From Candidatus Methanophaga sp. GoMg3.2 (GTDB taxonomy: Archaea > Halobacteriota > Syntropharchaeia > Alkanophagales > Methanospirareceae), in NCBI GenBank assembly GCA_013180565.1, contig QBUN01000386.1:1-13094 (forward strand): a stretch of DNA of 13,094 nt. Direction: 5' to 3'. The translations under genes and the position numbers were made by a program. Each line of letters starts with the position of its first letter. Position 1 is the stretch's first letter. Below are positions 6,699 to 13,094 of this stretch, piece by piece. The notes below the pieces were generated by a model. It was given only the letters and a program-made list of their open reading frames with translations. It was not told the origin of the DNA and searched no databases.

Positions 6699-8039
6699 TC
6701 AAATAAGATCAGGAAGTGAAATTAACTTCTTTCTTAAAGATGGAGTGAAAATACCCGTATTCAATAAGGAAATTATGCGTGCTCGCATTGCCCCTTCATT
6801 TGGTAGCAATCCACTGTACTTTGGTGTCTGTAATAGGAAAAAAATAATCAGCACCTTTCTAACAGCTTCTCCCAAAAATACAATATCATCCACCGTGACT
6901 GGATGTTTGAGTTTTTCTCCATGCACAATCTTTGACCGCTTGTCATAAAGCTTCTTAAGTTTGTCTTTATTAGACATAAACTCTTGTTCGTCTTTTGAAA
7001 TTAATAAAGCAGCTCTAAAAGATATCTGAAACTTTACTTCACTCGTGCCTTCGGTTAGAAGTGACTCAAGGACAATCATATAATCAATTAGTTTATCTTG
7101 CAACTTCTCTTTTTCCATGGCAGATTCGAAATAATCCAATGACAAACTGAAGTTTTCTCGGAATTTTTCTCCTGCACCCTCACCCCAAAGAGAGGAGAAC
7201 TTTTTAAATTTCGTTATGTTGAAGTTGTCAAAGTTATATTTGATTTGTGATTTACTAGGAGATCCAGAACCAGGACCACCCATAGAACCGAAAAACCGTG
7301 ATTGGACCTTTTGGGAGGGATAACCGAAGCAGATGTCTCCATTCACAAATAATCTTAGTTTTGTTAATAATTCCTTAATACCAAAATTGATATTAGGACT
7401 GGGCATAAGCACGTTTGGCGGTCTCTTAAAAAGTCCTGAGATTTCAAGGTAAATTCTGGCAGAATGAAACGCTAATTCCGAACGGCTATACCGTTCATAG
7501 CCTCCTATAAAATCGACAAGTTCACAAAGTTCCTTTTTGATCACCTTAACTGTTGCTTTTTTACTATCGGTTTTTATTGTGAACAAAGGGAGTTCCATGG
7601 AGTTCGCAAGTGTGACATTGTATATGGGTACAAGAACAAGAAATGGAAAATACTCGCTGTATATTTCATCTTCCCATTCACGATAGACACCAGCAAAAAC
7701 CGATTCATCGAAGTGCTTGTTCGTTTTTAACATCGCCTGAATGGACTCCTGTACAAGCCCATTACAGGCATCTCTCCAAAATTCATCGGGAAGCATCTTT
7801 TTAAGTCGCAAATTTTTTTCCAGCACAGAAAGAACTTTACTGTACTCTTCTAAATCAGGAACATCGCTTTCCGCTAATCGGTTTCCTGATGTTCTATTGT
7901 GCACCAAGATGAAATTGAGTTCATACAAATTGTCATCAATTTCCTTTTGGGATTTTCCTCGGATATAAATCGAAAAAATGGCCCTTGTGAACTCTAGGCA
8001 ATGCCTAAAGAGTGGCTTATTTTTCATCTCCTTCTCCAT
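6699..8039 (-). CDS. ApeA-type HEPN-domain protein
   Basis: A 446-residue protein with a C-terminal HEPN domain. The diagnostic R-x4-H motif is RSKIVH at about residues 368-373, preceded by the helix LIDYMIVLESLLTEG (about 320-335), as in ApeA-like HEPN proteins. HEPN ribonucleases dimerise and cleave RNA in toxin and abortive-infection systems. The N-terminal 280 residues are not recognised and may sense the trigger; a Gly/Ser-rich loop (MGGPGSGSPSKS) sits at about 260-275. ATG 8039 is chosen over GTG 8054 because a TATA-like box at 8058-8066 is centred 23 bases upstream, fitting a leaderless start; ATG 8027 is a third option. It appears to stand alone, without an antitoxin. Its 3' end adjoins methylase copy D. 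Confidence 0.75.
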   Translation of the reverse strand: MEKEMKNKPLFRHCLEFTRAIFSIYIRGKSQKEIDDNLYELNFILVHNRTSGNRLAESDVPDLEEYSKVLSVLEKNLRLKKMLPDEFWRDACNGLVQESIQAMLKTNKHFDESVFAGVYREWEDEIYSEYFPFLVLVPIYNVTLANSMELPLFTIKTDSKKATVKVIKKELCELVDFIGGYERYSRSELAFHSARIYLEISGLFKRPPNVLMPSPNINFGIKELLTKLRLFVNGDICFGYPSQKVQSRFFGSMGGPGSGSPSKSQIKYNFDNFNITKFKKFSSLWGEGAGEKFRENFSLSLDYFESAMEKEKLQDKLIDYMIVLESLLTEGTSEVKFQISFRAALLISKDEQEFMSNKDKLKKLYDKRSKIVHGEKLKHPVTVDDIVFLGEAVRKVLIIFFLLQTPKYSGLLPNEGAMRARIISLLNTGIFTPSLRKKLISLPDLI

Positions 8040-8057
8040 TTCCTGATTACACACCTA

Positions 8058-8066
8058 ATTTTATTA
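8058..8066 (-). promoter_or_regulatory. TATA-like box of the HEPN gene
   Basis: On the - strand TAATAAAAT is centred about 23 bases before ATG 8039. The match to the archaeal consensus is moderate. Confidence 0.4.
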
Positions 8067-8109
8067 ATTATTCCCACGGATTATTATTCATTATTCTCCA
8101 TTCTCTTCA

Positions 8110-8611
8110 CTAAATACTCACCCCTTGTATCTTAAAATTCAGCTCATATTCAAACAGACTTAAGTCAGGAATAATAGAACAGGCATACTTCAATTTCTCA
8201 TCCACTTTTTTAGCCACAATAACGCCTTTAGCCCCTTCATCCTTTGCTAAATTCTGCTTTATCCAGCCCATATACCGTGAAATCTGCCCCATAGCCTTAT
8301 CCGCACCTCTACTGAGTTTCAATTCGAACACCACGAAGTTAATGTTCAACTTCGCCTCTCCTGTACTTATAACCCGTGCTGAACAGGAAATCATAGCGGG
8401 CATTAGCAATCCGCGGTCTCTTATTTTCCGGATAATGGATTCTCGATGGGTGGTTTACAGTGCACACGATGATCTGACAATTTATGGTACTCTCATTCAC
8501 CTCGCCGTACTTATTCCTGATATAATCCTTTATCTCAGAATATGTGGCCTTACCGCCAAGATTCTCGACTGCTTCTTTTATCATTTGCCAGACGTACGGT
8601 TTGGTGTTCCT
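8110..8611 (-). pseudogene. DUF7669-PDDEXK nuclease remnant with internal deletion
   Basis: Two adjoining frames are the ends of one larger nuclease. The first (8339-8584) encodes an N-terminal helical domain, MIKEAVENLGGKATYSEIKD through RYDFLFSTG, of a type I associate with DUF7669. It stops at EVEH. The second frame resumes about ten bases later with FVVFELKLSRGADKAMGQI, the Glu-x-Lys half of a PDDEXK site, and runs through RYMGWIKQNLA to FEYELNFKIQGVSI at 8110. The middle of the protein, including the Asp of the catalytic site, is missing and the frame has changed. Eight further family-like codons (NTKPYVWQ) extend upstream of ATG 8584, but the codon where a start would sit is AGG (8609-8611). 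It is therefore very likely dead. It lies 50 bases after the EVE-nuclease gene on the same strand. Confidence 0.75.
8334..8354. repeat. Inverted repeat at the deletion junction
   Basis: CGAAGTT (8334-8340) and AACTTCG (8348-8354) form a perfect 7-base inverted repeat with a 7-base loop. It lies exactly where the two halves of the broken nuclease meet, so it may have helped cause the deletion. Confidence 0.55.
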
Positions 8612-8633
8612 CTATCTCCCGCCTATTTTACCC

Positions 8634-9776
8634 TTATTTTAGACCACCTGTAAGAACTTTAAAATCGTGTTCGGTTATCCTACGAGTCGCTTGAACGAAC
8701 CAAGCCCAGGACTTATTTAGTTCTCTATTCTTAAAAGCATCTAATTGACTCCTCAAGGTTGCATCTATAACGATGGGATTTTCCAAATAGAGATAAGCTT
8801 CCTTAACATGAAAAATCCACGGATATCGTTCACTGTGATGGACTTTAGGATGCTCTTTGCGCTCTGGAAGTGAATCACTCTGAGCATGAGCAACTACACC
8901 TTTCCCGGTAGAGTAAAAACAAATGTAATCACCCGGTTTTAAATGCCGCCGCCCAGGTGTTCGTTCTCCAAAAGCATAAATCTTCTCTTCACCGACAAGG
9001 CTTTGGATGCATTCGTCAGCAGTTTGTTCCTCATCACTTTTTACAGGCGTAAGCCAATATTGCCTTTCCAGTTCTGTAATTTCTACATTCTCGGTAGTTT
9101 CTTCTTTAGTTTCTTCTTCCACCTGACGTTGGGCTACAAGACGCGCCATCAAATCCACAATAAGGTCAACAGTTGTCCCTGAAGGTCTAAGCACCGCAAG
9201 AATATCGTCATGGCTAACATCATATCCGTTAAACAGTTCTGCAAGCGATAGTAGAGATTCCACAGATATAATACGAAGTTGGTGCGTTCTCTTCTCGGCA
9301 AGAATGGCATTCTCCAGTTGCCGTAGCTCTGCATCCGGGCGCCCGATAACATAAAGTCCTATCGCATGGTCCCAATCAGATATTTCCTTCTCAGAAATCA
9401 GCGCGTCTACGTAGCCAATGAGTGTGGCAGTCTTGATGGCATATATATCGGTTGTTTTGACCTCAACAACAATAAAAAACGGCGTAGGAGACTTCCAAAG
9501 TCCATCGAATCCAATTTTGTTTTGAACACCCTGATACCGCCCAAATATCACTTCAAATCCTAAAAAATGCCCCAGGTAATTAACCAAATCTTGTAGAGCA
9601 CGATTGTATTGGTTGCCTGAATTTCTCAGACATTCTTCAATATAGTCTCGAATCTGCCCTACCTCTGTTATATTCTCTTCAAGGAATCTTCGAAAACGCT
9701 CACGTGATGTCTCGTCTCCCGGTGTGTCATCCAACTTTCCCACCAGGCCCAAAATTTCTTTTAAGGCAATGCTCAT
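8634..9776 (-). CDS. PDDEXK nuclease fused to an EVE/PUA-like domain
   Basis: A 380-residue two-domain protein. Residues about 55-200 form a restriction-endonuclease-like domain: the IGFDGLW segment gives Asp91 and FIVVEVKTTD gives Glu105 and Lys107, the D...ExK site. A charged linker rich in Glu follows (215-238). Residues 240-380 resemble an EVE domain: QYWLTPVK, the LKPGDYICFYSTGKGVVAHAQ strand pair, and a C-terminal WAWFVQATRRITEHDF. EVE domains bind modified bases, so this is plausibly a modification-dependent (type IV) restriction enzyme; recognition of modified cytosine is an inference from the family. Its ATG overlaps the stop of the upstream NucS-like gene by four bases (ATGA), so both are made together. 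Both domains look intact. Confidence 0.8.
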   Translation of the reverse strand: MSIALKEILGLVGKLDDTPGDETSRERFRRFLEENITEVGQIRDYIEECLRNSGNQYNRALQDLVNYLGHFLGFEVIFGRYQGVQNKIGFDGLWKSPTPFFIVVEVKTTDIYAIKTATLIGYVDALISEKEISDWDHAIGLYVIGRPDAELRQLENAILAEKRTHQLRIISVESLLSLAELFNGYDVSHDDILAVLRPSGTTVDLIVDLMARLVAQRQVEEETKEETTENVEITELERQYWLTPVKSDEEQTADECIQSLVGEEKIYAFGERTPGRRHLKPGDYICFYSTGKGVVAHAQSDSLPERKEHPKVHHSERYPWIFHVKEAYLYLENPIVIDATLRSQLDAFKNRELNKSWAWFVQATRRITEHDFKVLTGGLK

Positions 9777-10828
9777 TCTTTCTCCTCATCCTCCTTAAGC
9801 TGCAACTTTATCTTTTCAACTATTGATGAAAGAATCGCAAAAAAACGCTCTTTTTTGTCCGCGTCAATGTCGTTTTTGATAAGCCACTTCTGCTCACTCT
9901 GTGCATTTTCAAAAGTGCCAAGTTGAACGAGTTCCTGTCTGTATTGCTCTATAATTGGTTCTGAATCCAGAATGTTATTTCTGATTTCTCTGAATGCGGT
10001 ATAAACGCCTTGCTTAAATACAGATTTCGGAGGGAAGCCAAATAGAATTGCCACATGCTTTCCATTTAAATCTGCATTGATAGAAAACCCTTTCGTACCC
10101 CAATGAACGGGAAGCCCGTTTGTTTCTGCGGAGACAAGCAAATCCTCGAAGAACGCTCTTCCAAATTGGTCCAATGAGTTGACAAACTCTGCTTTATCAA
10201 TCCTCGGAAGTGCACCCGAACTGACCTTCTTCGTTAAAGATATATCTTTCCCAATCACAAAATCACTTGAGATAATTCGTTCACCCGCTTTGGTTTCAAA
10301 ATACTTGAACTCCAGGCAAAAGACCTCAATCCCCTTCTTTCGAAGGAAAGTCGAAGTTTGCTTGATTTCTTTTGTTATTACTTGTCCTACAATAATCAAT
10401 TTCTGATTTCTATTGAATGCAACTGCTTCATCCTCTTCAAGTTGAAAATAGTTTCGATGATAATCAATTAAGCCCGGATTTTCCTCGCCACTGTAATCTT
10501 TAAAAATGCGCTCTAATTGGCTATATGAAAGGCTTTCTACAAATGATGCATATTCAAGAATTTGGGCTAGGGTCTCTCGTGGTGTGCGATCTCGTTTCAA
10601 TTCTATGACTACCACGTTACCTTCTCTATCAATCCCAAGTAAATCAATAATTGAGCCGAGGTTTGTCGGAACCTGACGACCGATTATGAGTACATTCTCA
10701 TCCTCTAAGATATACGCAGGGTTGTTTTCAAGCCAAAATTCCAATACCACCTCTTGATTGCCTTCCTTGAAGTCACGTTCTGCATACCGAATGAACTTTC
10801 CATCTGTATTCACTCTAAATAATTTCAT
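9773..10828 (-). CDS. NucS-like/DUF91 PDDEXK endonuclease
   Basis: A 351-residue protein whose first 100 residues carry a NucS-like nuclease core: SIIDLLGIDREGN gives Asp62, VVVIELKRD gives Glu76 and Lys78, and LAQILEYASF gives Gln89, the pattern D...ExK...Q. The middle part (130-190) contains KLIIVGQVI and a C-terminal segment at about 230-340 that I do not recognise; it may provide DNA binding or specificity. It is first in a tight two-gene operon with the EVE-nuclease, which suggests two subunits or two activities of one defence system. NucS proper is a mismatch-repair endonuclease, but the length, operon and setting point to defence here. ATG 10828 is supported by the TATA box upstream. 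Confidence 0.78.
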   Translation of the reverse strand: MKLFRVNTDGKFIRYAERDFKEGNQEVVLEFWLENNPAYILEDENVLIIGRQVPTNLGSIIDLLGIDREGNVVVIELKRDRTPRETLAQILEYASFVESLSYSQLERIFKDYSGEENPGLIDYHRNYFQLEEDEAVAFNRNQKLIIVGQVITKEIKQTSTFLRKKGIEVFCLEFKYFETKAGERIISSDFVIGKDISLTKKVSSGALPRIDKAEFVNSLDQFGRAFFEDLLVSAETNGLPVHWGTKGFSINADLNGKHVAILFGFPPKSVFKQGVYTAFREIRNNILDSEPIIEQYRQELVQLGTFENAQSEQKWLIKNDIDADKKERFFAILSSIVEKIKLQLKEDEEKE

Positions 10829-10853
10829 ATTGCACTTTTAATTTAAGCCATAG

Positions 10854-10866
10854 GTTATATATATGT
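10854..10866 (-). promoter_or_regulatory. TATA box of the nuclease operon
   Basis: On the - strand CATATATATAACC is centred about 32 bases before ATG 10828. That gives a transcript with a leader of only a few bases for the NucS-like and EVE-nuclease pair. Confidence 0.5.
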
Positions 10867-10908
10867 TATTCACAAATGTTTTGTAACAGCTAAAAATCAC
10901 AGCAGAAG

Positions 10909-11250
10909 TCATTTTTGCCCCTTCTTCCTGTAATATCGAATTAACCGCGATATTAGTTCATTTACACTGCAACTCTCAGTGTCTGCTATCTCGTTCAACT
11001 TTTTATAGTTTGCCGCGGAGATCGTTTTGTCCAGAACTTTTACGTTGCCGTCATTCCAATGTAGAACTTTTCTACCATCTAATATGAACCGCTCGGGGTA
11101 TTCATTCGCAGCCATCCTCTTTGCTTGATTCCATGCCTCGTTAATATCTCGTGTTGTGCTCATTTGACCCACTATCCCTAACGCAGCAACCACGTGATCC
11201 TTCAAGTTAGTAGTTCCCGATGGTAACTGCACGAGGACTTCAAGCATCAT
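10909..11250 (-). CDS. Small unknown protein, second gene of the DUF2283 pair
   Basis: About 113 residues from ATG 11250; an in-frame ATG at 11307 would add 19 residues but overlap the upstream gene by 68 bases. The chosen start overlaps the DUF2283 stop by 11 bases (ATGATGCTTGA), a sign of translational coupling. The N-terminal half (MMLEVLVQLPSG to NEYPERFILDGRKV) is not recognised. The last 40 residues, ISAANYKKLNEIADTESCSV followed by NELISRLIRYYRKKG, look like a ribbon-helix-helix or similar small DNA-binding element. It may regulate the pair or act as a partner in a toxin-antitoxin-like unit; there is no direct evidence for either. Confidence 0.6.
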   Translation of the reverse strand: MMLEVLVQLPSGTTNLKDHVVAALGIVGQMSTTRDINEAWNQAKRMAANEYPERFILDGRKVLHWNDGNVKVLDKTISAANYKKLNEIADTESCSVNELISRLIRYYRKKGQK

Positions 11251-11527
11251 CTTCGTTAATTTGTTCGTTGATATACCGAGACCGAAACCTCTTCTTCCAC
11301 CAAGCATTTTTTAAAACATCCCGTTCTTTCAATGCACTCACCTTTAGGATGGAAAAACCAAGGATATTTCCGTCCTCATCGACTTTTTCCATCACCGCAT
11401 CGTTTTCCGTCTCCCTGAAATATCCCGCTTTACGCTCAAAAATGACCTCAAGGTAATCACCTTCGCCATCATGCCATATTTTTTCTGGAACCTTAAGCTT
11501 TATTACTTCCATGTCAATCACCATCAT
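11240..11527 (-). CDS. DUF2283-like small protein
   Basis: A 95-residue protein. The core from MEVIKLKVPEKIWHDGEGD through DEDGNILGFSILKVS has the strand pattern of DUF2283, whose hallmark is a short repeated-strand domain with the D-x-D-G-N-ILG turn. The family is often found next to small toxin-like genes and its role is unknown. A 30-residue basic tail (KNAWWKKRFRSRYINEQ) is extra. ATG 11527 is chosen because a TATA-like box at 11548-11556 is centred 25 bases upstream; ATG 11512 is also possible. The next gene overlaps its end. Confidence 0.65.
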   Translation of the reverse strand: MMVIDMEVIKLKVPEKIWHDGEGDYLEVIFERKAGYFRETENDAVMEKVDEDGNILGFSILKVSALKERDVLKNAWWKKRFRSRYINEQINEDDA

Positions 11528-11547
11528 ATCTATATTTGTTACTCACC

Positions 11548-11556
11548 TAATAAAAA
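11548..11556 (-). promoter_or_regulatory. TATA-like box of the DUF2283 gene
   Basis: On the - strand TTTTTATTA is centred about 25 bases before ATG 11527, compatible with a leaderless start. Confidence 0.4.
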
Positions 11557-11784
11557 TGTCGTCACCCTTGCAAAGCCAAGTTAGGCTATTGTGAATATCG
11601 ATTTAGATACCAAAAAATAGGAAAAGGGAGGTTATGGCATTGTTGGAAAAGCAGGATTATCCGAGACTATTCCATTAAAGAAGGGAAGACCATTAAGTGT
11701 AAATGTGGTAACTTAATTGGATTGGACGAAGGGAAATGGATCAAATTAAAGCGAAAATCATTCCGCTATACGGGAACGAAGTAA
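11554..11784 (+). pseudogene. Cys-rich small reading frame without a start codon
   Basis: This 76-codon open stretch lies in the otherwise gene-free interval 11528-11890. Its translation looks protein-like: RYQKIGKGRLWHCWKSRIIR, then IKCKCGNLIGLDEGKW and FRYTGTK before TAA 11782-11784. Cys-x-Cys-Gly and upstream Cys residues suggest a zinc-ribbon-type fold. No ATG, GTG or usable TTG occurs before the conserved part. An ATG at 11635 with GGGAGG just upstream is one frame off and gives only 14 residues, so a frameshift near 11634 may have separated start and body. I do not recognise the family. Confidence 0.45.
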
Positions 11785-11837
11785 ACCAAATAATTGGAGC
11801 TCATTCTTGTCTTCGCTATACAAATACAATATCAGAA

Positions 11838-11883
11838 CTATATTATGATTTATGTCCGCACAACAAAGGAGCATATAGTATAG
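11838..11883 (+). promoter_or_regulatory. Probable promoter region of the LysA-like gene
   Basis: It contains CTATATTAT (11838-11846), AAAGGAG (11865-11871) and CATATAGTATAG (11872-11883). The AAAGGAG is 19 bases before ATG 11891, too far for a normal ribosome site. I cannot decide which box is used. Confidence 0.35.
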
Positions 11884-11890
11884 ATTGCAA

Positions 11891-13094
11891 ATGATAACTA
11901 AGTATATGGATAATGATACAAACCATCGCACGATCTGTGGCGTGGACATGGTCGAGTTAGCGGAGAAATACGGCACACCGCTATATGTCCTTTTTGAAGA
12001 GCTAATCGAGAGCAATTATAAACAGTATCAAACTGCACTTACCGATGTATATAAAAACCACCTCATTTGCTATGCCGTAAAGGCTAACACAACATTTGCA
12101 ATTCTCAAACTCTTAGGTGTGCTTGGTGCAGGCGCAGATGTAGCCTCGGAATATGAATTGCAATTTACGCTTGATGCTGGCATACCACCGGCGAAGATAA
12201 GAGCAAATGGTAACTGCAAGAGCAAACAATATTTGGTAGAATGCATTAAGAACGGAATATTGATCAACGTAGACCCAGAAGAGGAATTAGACATATTAAA
12301 TGAGACAGCACGAGAATTAGGAATGACGGCAAAGATAAATTTGCGGCTTGCTGGGTTTCCACTCAAGCATATAACGTCACCGGCAATAACAACATCCAGC
12401 GAATGGAGTAAGTTTGGTATTCCGGTTCAGCGAGCAAAAGAGGTCTTCCAAAAGGTTCTGAACTTAGATAATTTGATTCCCAATGGCTTGATGGTTCATC
12501 TTGGATCTCAGATTACAGATATGAGTGCATACCATCTGGTACTTGATGAACTGATAAAATTAGCGGCGGATGCCGATAAAATCGGCTTTGACGTTACAGA
12601 ACTCAATCTGGGCGGTGGCTGTGGCATCCAATATCTGGGTAAAGAAGAATGGAACGGGATAAAGAGAAAAATTGCAGATACAAACGATGCTACATGGGCT
12701 AATGAATTGATAGGGTATAATTGCAATAATGAATGGGTTAGTGAAGAGCTCTATTGCCCGTTCACGCCCGATACATTTATACATAAGTTGTTTAATGATT
12801 CTTATACCGCAAACAGAACATTTAAGGAGCGATTGGAAGCGATAGGGCTTCCGAAAATTGTTGTTGAGCCAGGAAGAAGTCTCGTCGGTAATGCACAAGT
12901 AACGTTAGTAAGAGTATGCCATGTAGGAACAACTCCTAACGGGCAGAACATAGTTCATGTAGATGCGGGCGTTAATCATCATTCCCTGAACATTATTGTT
13001 CCGGAACAACTACATAGAATGGAGATTGCGAACGACATTGACTCAGACGCGAGTTTTGAAACTTTTATCGCCGGTAATTTGTGTTATACCGGCG
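11891..13094 (+). CDS. Diaminopimelate-decarboxylase-like PLP enzyme (3' partial)
   Basis: The first 401 residues of a fold-type III PLP-dependent decarboxylase, cut by the window end. The PLP lysine is Lys64 in CYAVKAN. Further family motifs are GADVASEYEL (about 81-90), NGNCKSK (107-112), HLGSQ (203-207), the phosphate-binding LNLGGGCGI (239-246) and VEPGRSLVGNA (325-335). The GNLCYTG at the end corresponds to the catalytic Cys region. LysA makes lysine from meso-diaminopimelate in the cytoplasm. The spacing of about 85 residues between GGG and EPGR is longer than I expect for LysA, so it may act on a related substrate. ATG 11891 is the first start; ATG 11906 is also possible. It is probably a metabolic gene outside the defence island. 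Confidence 0.85.
   Translation, partial: MITKYMDNDTNHRTICGVDMVELAEKYGTPLYVLFEELIESNYKQYQTALTDVYKNHLICYAVKANTTFAILKLLGVLGAGADVASEYELQFTLDAGIPPAKIRANGNCKSKQYLVECIKNGILINVDPEEELDILNETARELGMTAKINLRLAGFPLKHITSPAITTSSEWSKFGIPVQRAKEVFQKVLNLDNLIPNGLMVHLGSQITDMSAYHLVLDELIKLAADADKIGFDVTELNLGGGCGIQYLGKEEWNGIKRKIADTNDATWANELIGYNCNNEWVSEELYCPFTPDTFIHKLFNDSYTANRTFKERLEAIGLPKIVVEPGRSLVGNAQVTLVRVCHVGTTPNGQNIVHVDAGVNHHSLNIIVPEQLHRMEIANDIDSDASFETFIAGNLCYTG

Noticed and set aside
6595..6948. 117-codon + strand frame starting in copy D
   Set aside because: Only the first third is methylase-derived; the rest is antisense to the HEPN gene.
8342..8653. 103-codon + strand frame opposite the nuclease remnant
   Set aside because: Antisense shadow; the - strand shows recognisable domain sequence in this interval.
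9366..9563. + strand frame with a KKRRRR stretch
   Set aside because: Antisense to the EVE-nuclease catalytic domain, with no supporting features.
11758..12898. Several - strand frames opposite the LysA-like gene
   Set aside because: The + strand encodes all expected PLP-decarboxylase motifs in one frame; the others are shadows.
1..13094. tRNA, rRNA or integrase attachment site
   Set aside because: I looked for tRNA-like cloverleaf ends and integrase-type proteins and saw none; the repeats come from a protein gene.

Overview
The window looks archaeal, most likely a euryarchaeote of AT-rich composition; I cannot name the genus. The main evidence is promoter architecture. Several genes have a TATA-like box centred about 23-26 bases before an ATG that could serve as a leaderless start (vapB, the SDH-type protease, the HEPN gene, the DUF2283 gene). 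The gene content also fits: VapBC, a Doc-type toxin, NucS-like and EVE-fused nucleases, and an SDH-family serine protease.

Region 1 (1-1990) is the 3' two thirds of a type ISP/IIG restriction-modification polypeptide. It carries the adenine methyltransferase motif NPPY and the C-terminal specificity region. Its 5' part (nuclease, helicase and methyltransferase motif I in this family) lies outside the window. The frame is broken at a run of seven A (718-724).

Region 2 (1991-6690) is the most unusual part. The 3' end of the methylase gene recurs three more times, always on the + strand and always in an open frame: copy B 2715-3239, copy C 4428-4739, copy D about 6571-6690. The pieces get shorter from left to right. 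The intervals hold accessory cargo: vapBC (- strand), a metallophosphoesterase (- strand), and an SDH-family protease followed by a small unknown gene and a Doc toxin (+ strand). The array reads as methylase end - cargo - methylase end - cargo. I see no transposase or integrase.

Region 3 (6699-11527) is entirely - strand. Read in the direction of transcription it has a DUF2283 gene overlapping a small unknown gene; a two-gene nuclease operon (NucS-like PDDEXK protein, then a PDDEXK nuclease fused to an EVE/PUA-like domain, with an ATGA overlap); an internally deleted DUF7669-nuclease pseudogene; and an ApeA-type HEPN protein whose 3' end abuts methylase copy D. This is a defence or toxin island.

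Region 4 (11528-13094) starts with a degenerate Cys-rich reading frame without a start codon. It ends with the 5' part of a diaminopimelate-decarboxylase-like (LysA family) gene cut by the window edge, which may mark the return to metabolic genes.

Most of the window therefore serves self/non-self discrimination (methylase, modification-dependent nuclease) or growth arrest (VapC, Doc, HEPN). Cargo seems to have accumulated around the 3' end of the methylase gene. Functions of individual genes are inferred from motifs only; no database search was possible.
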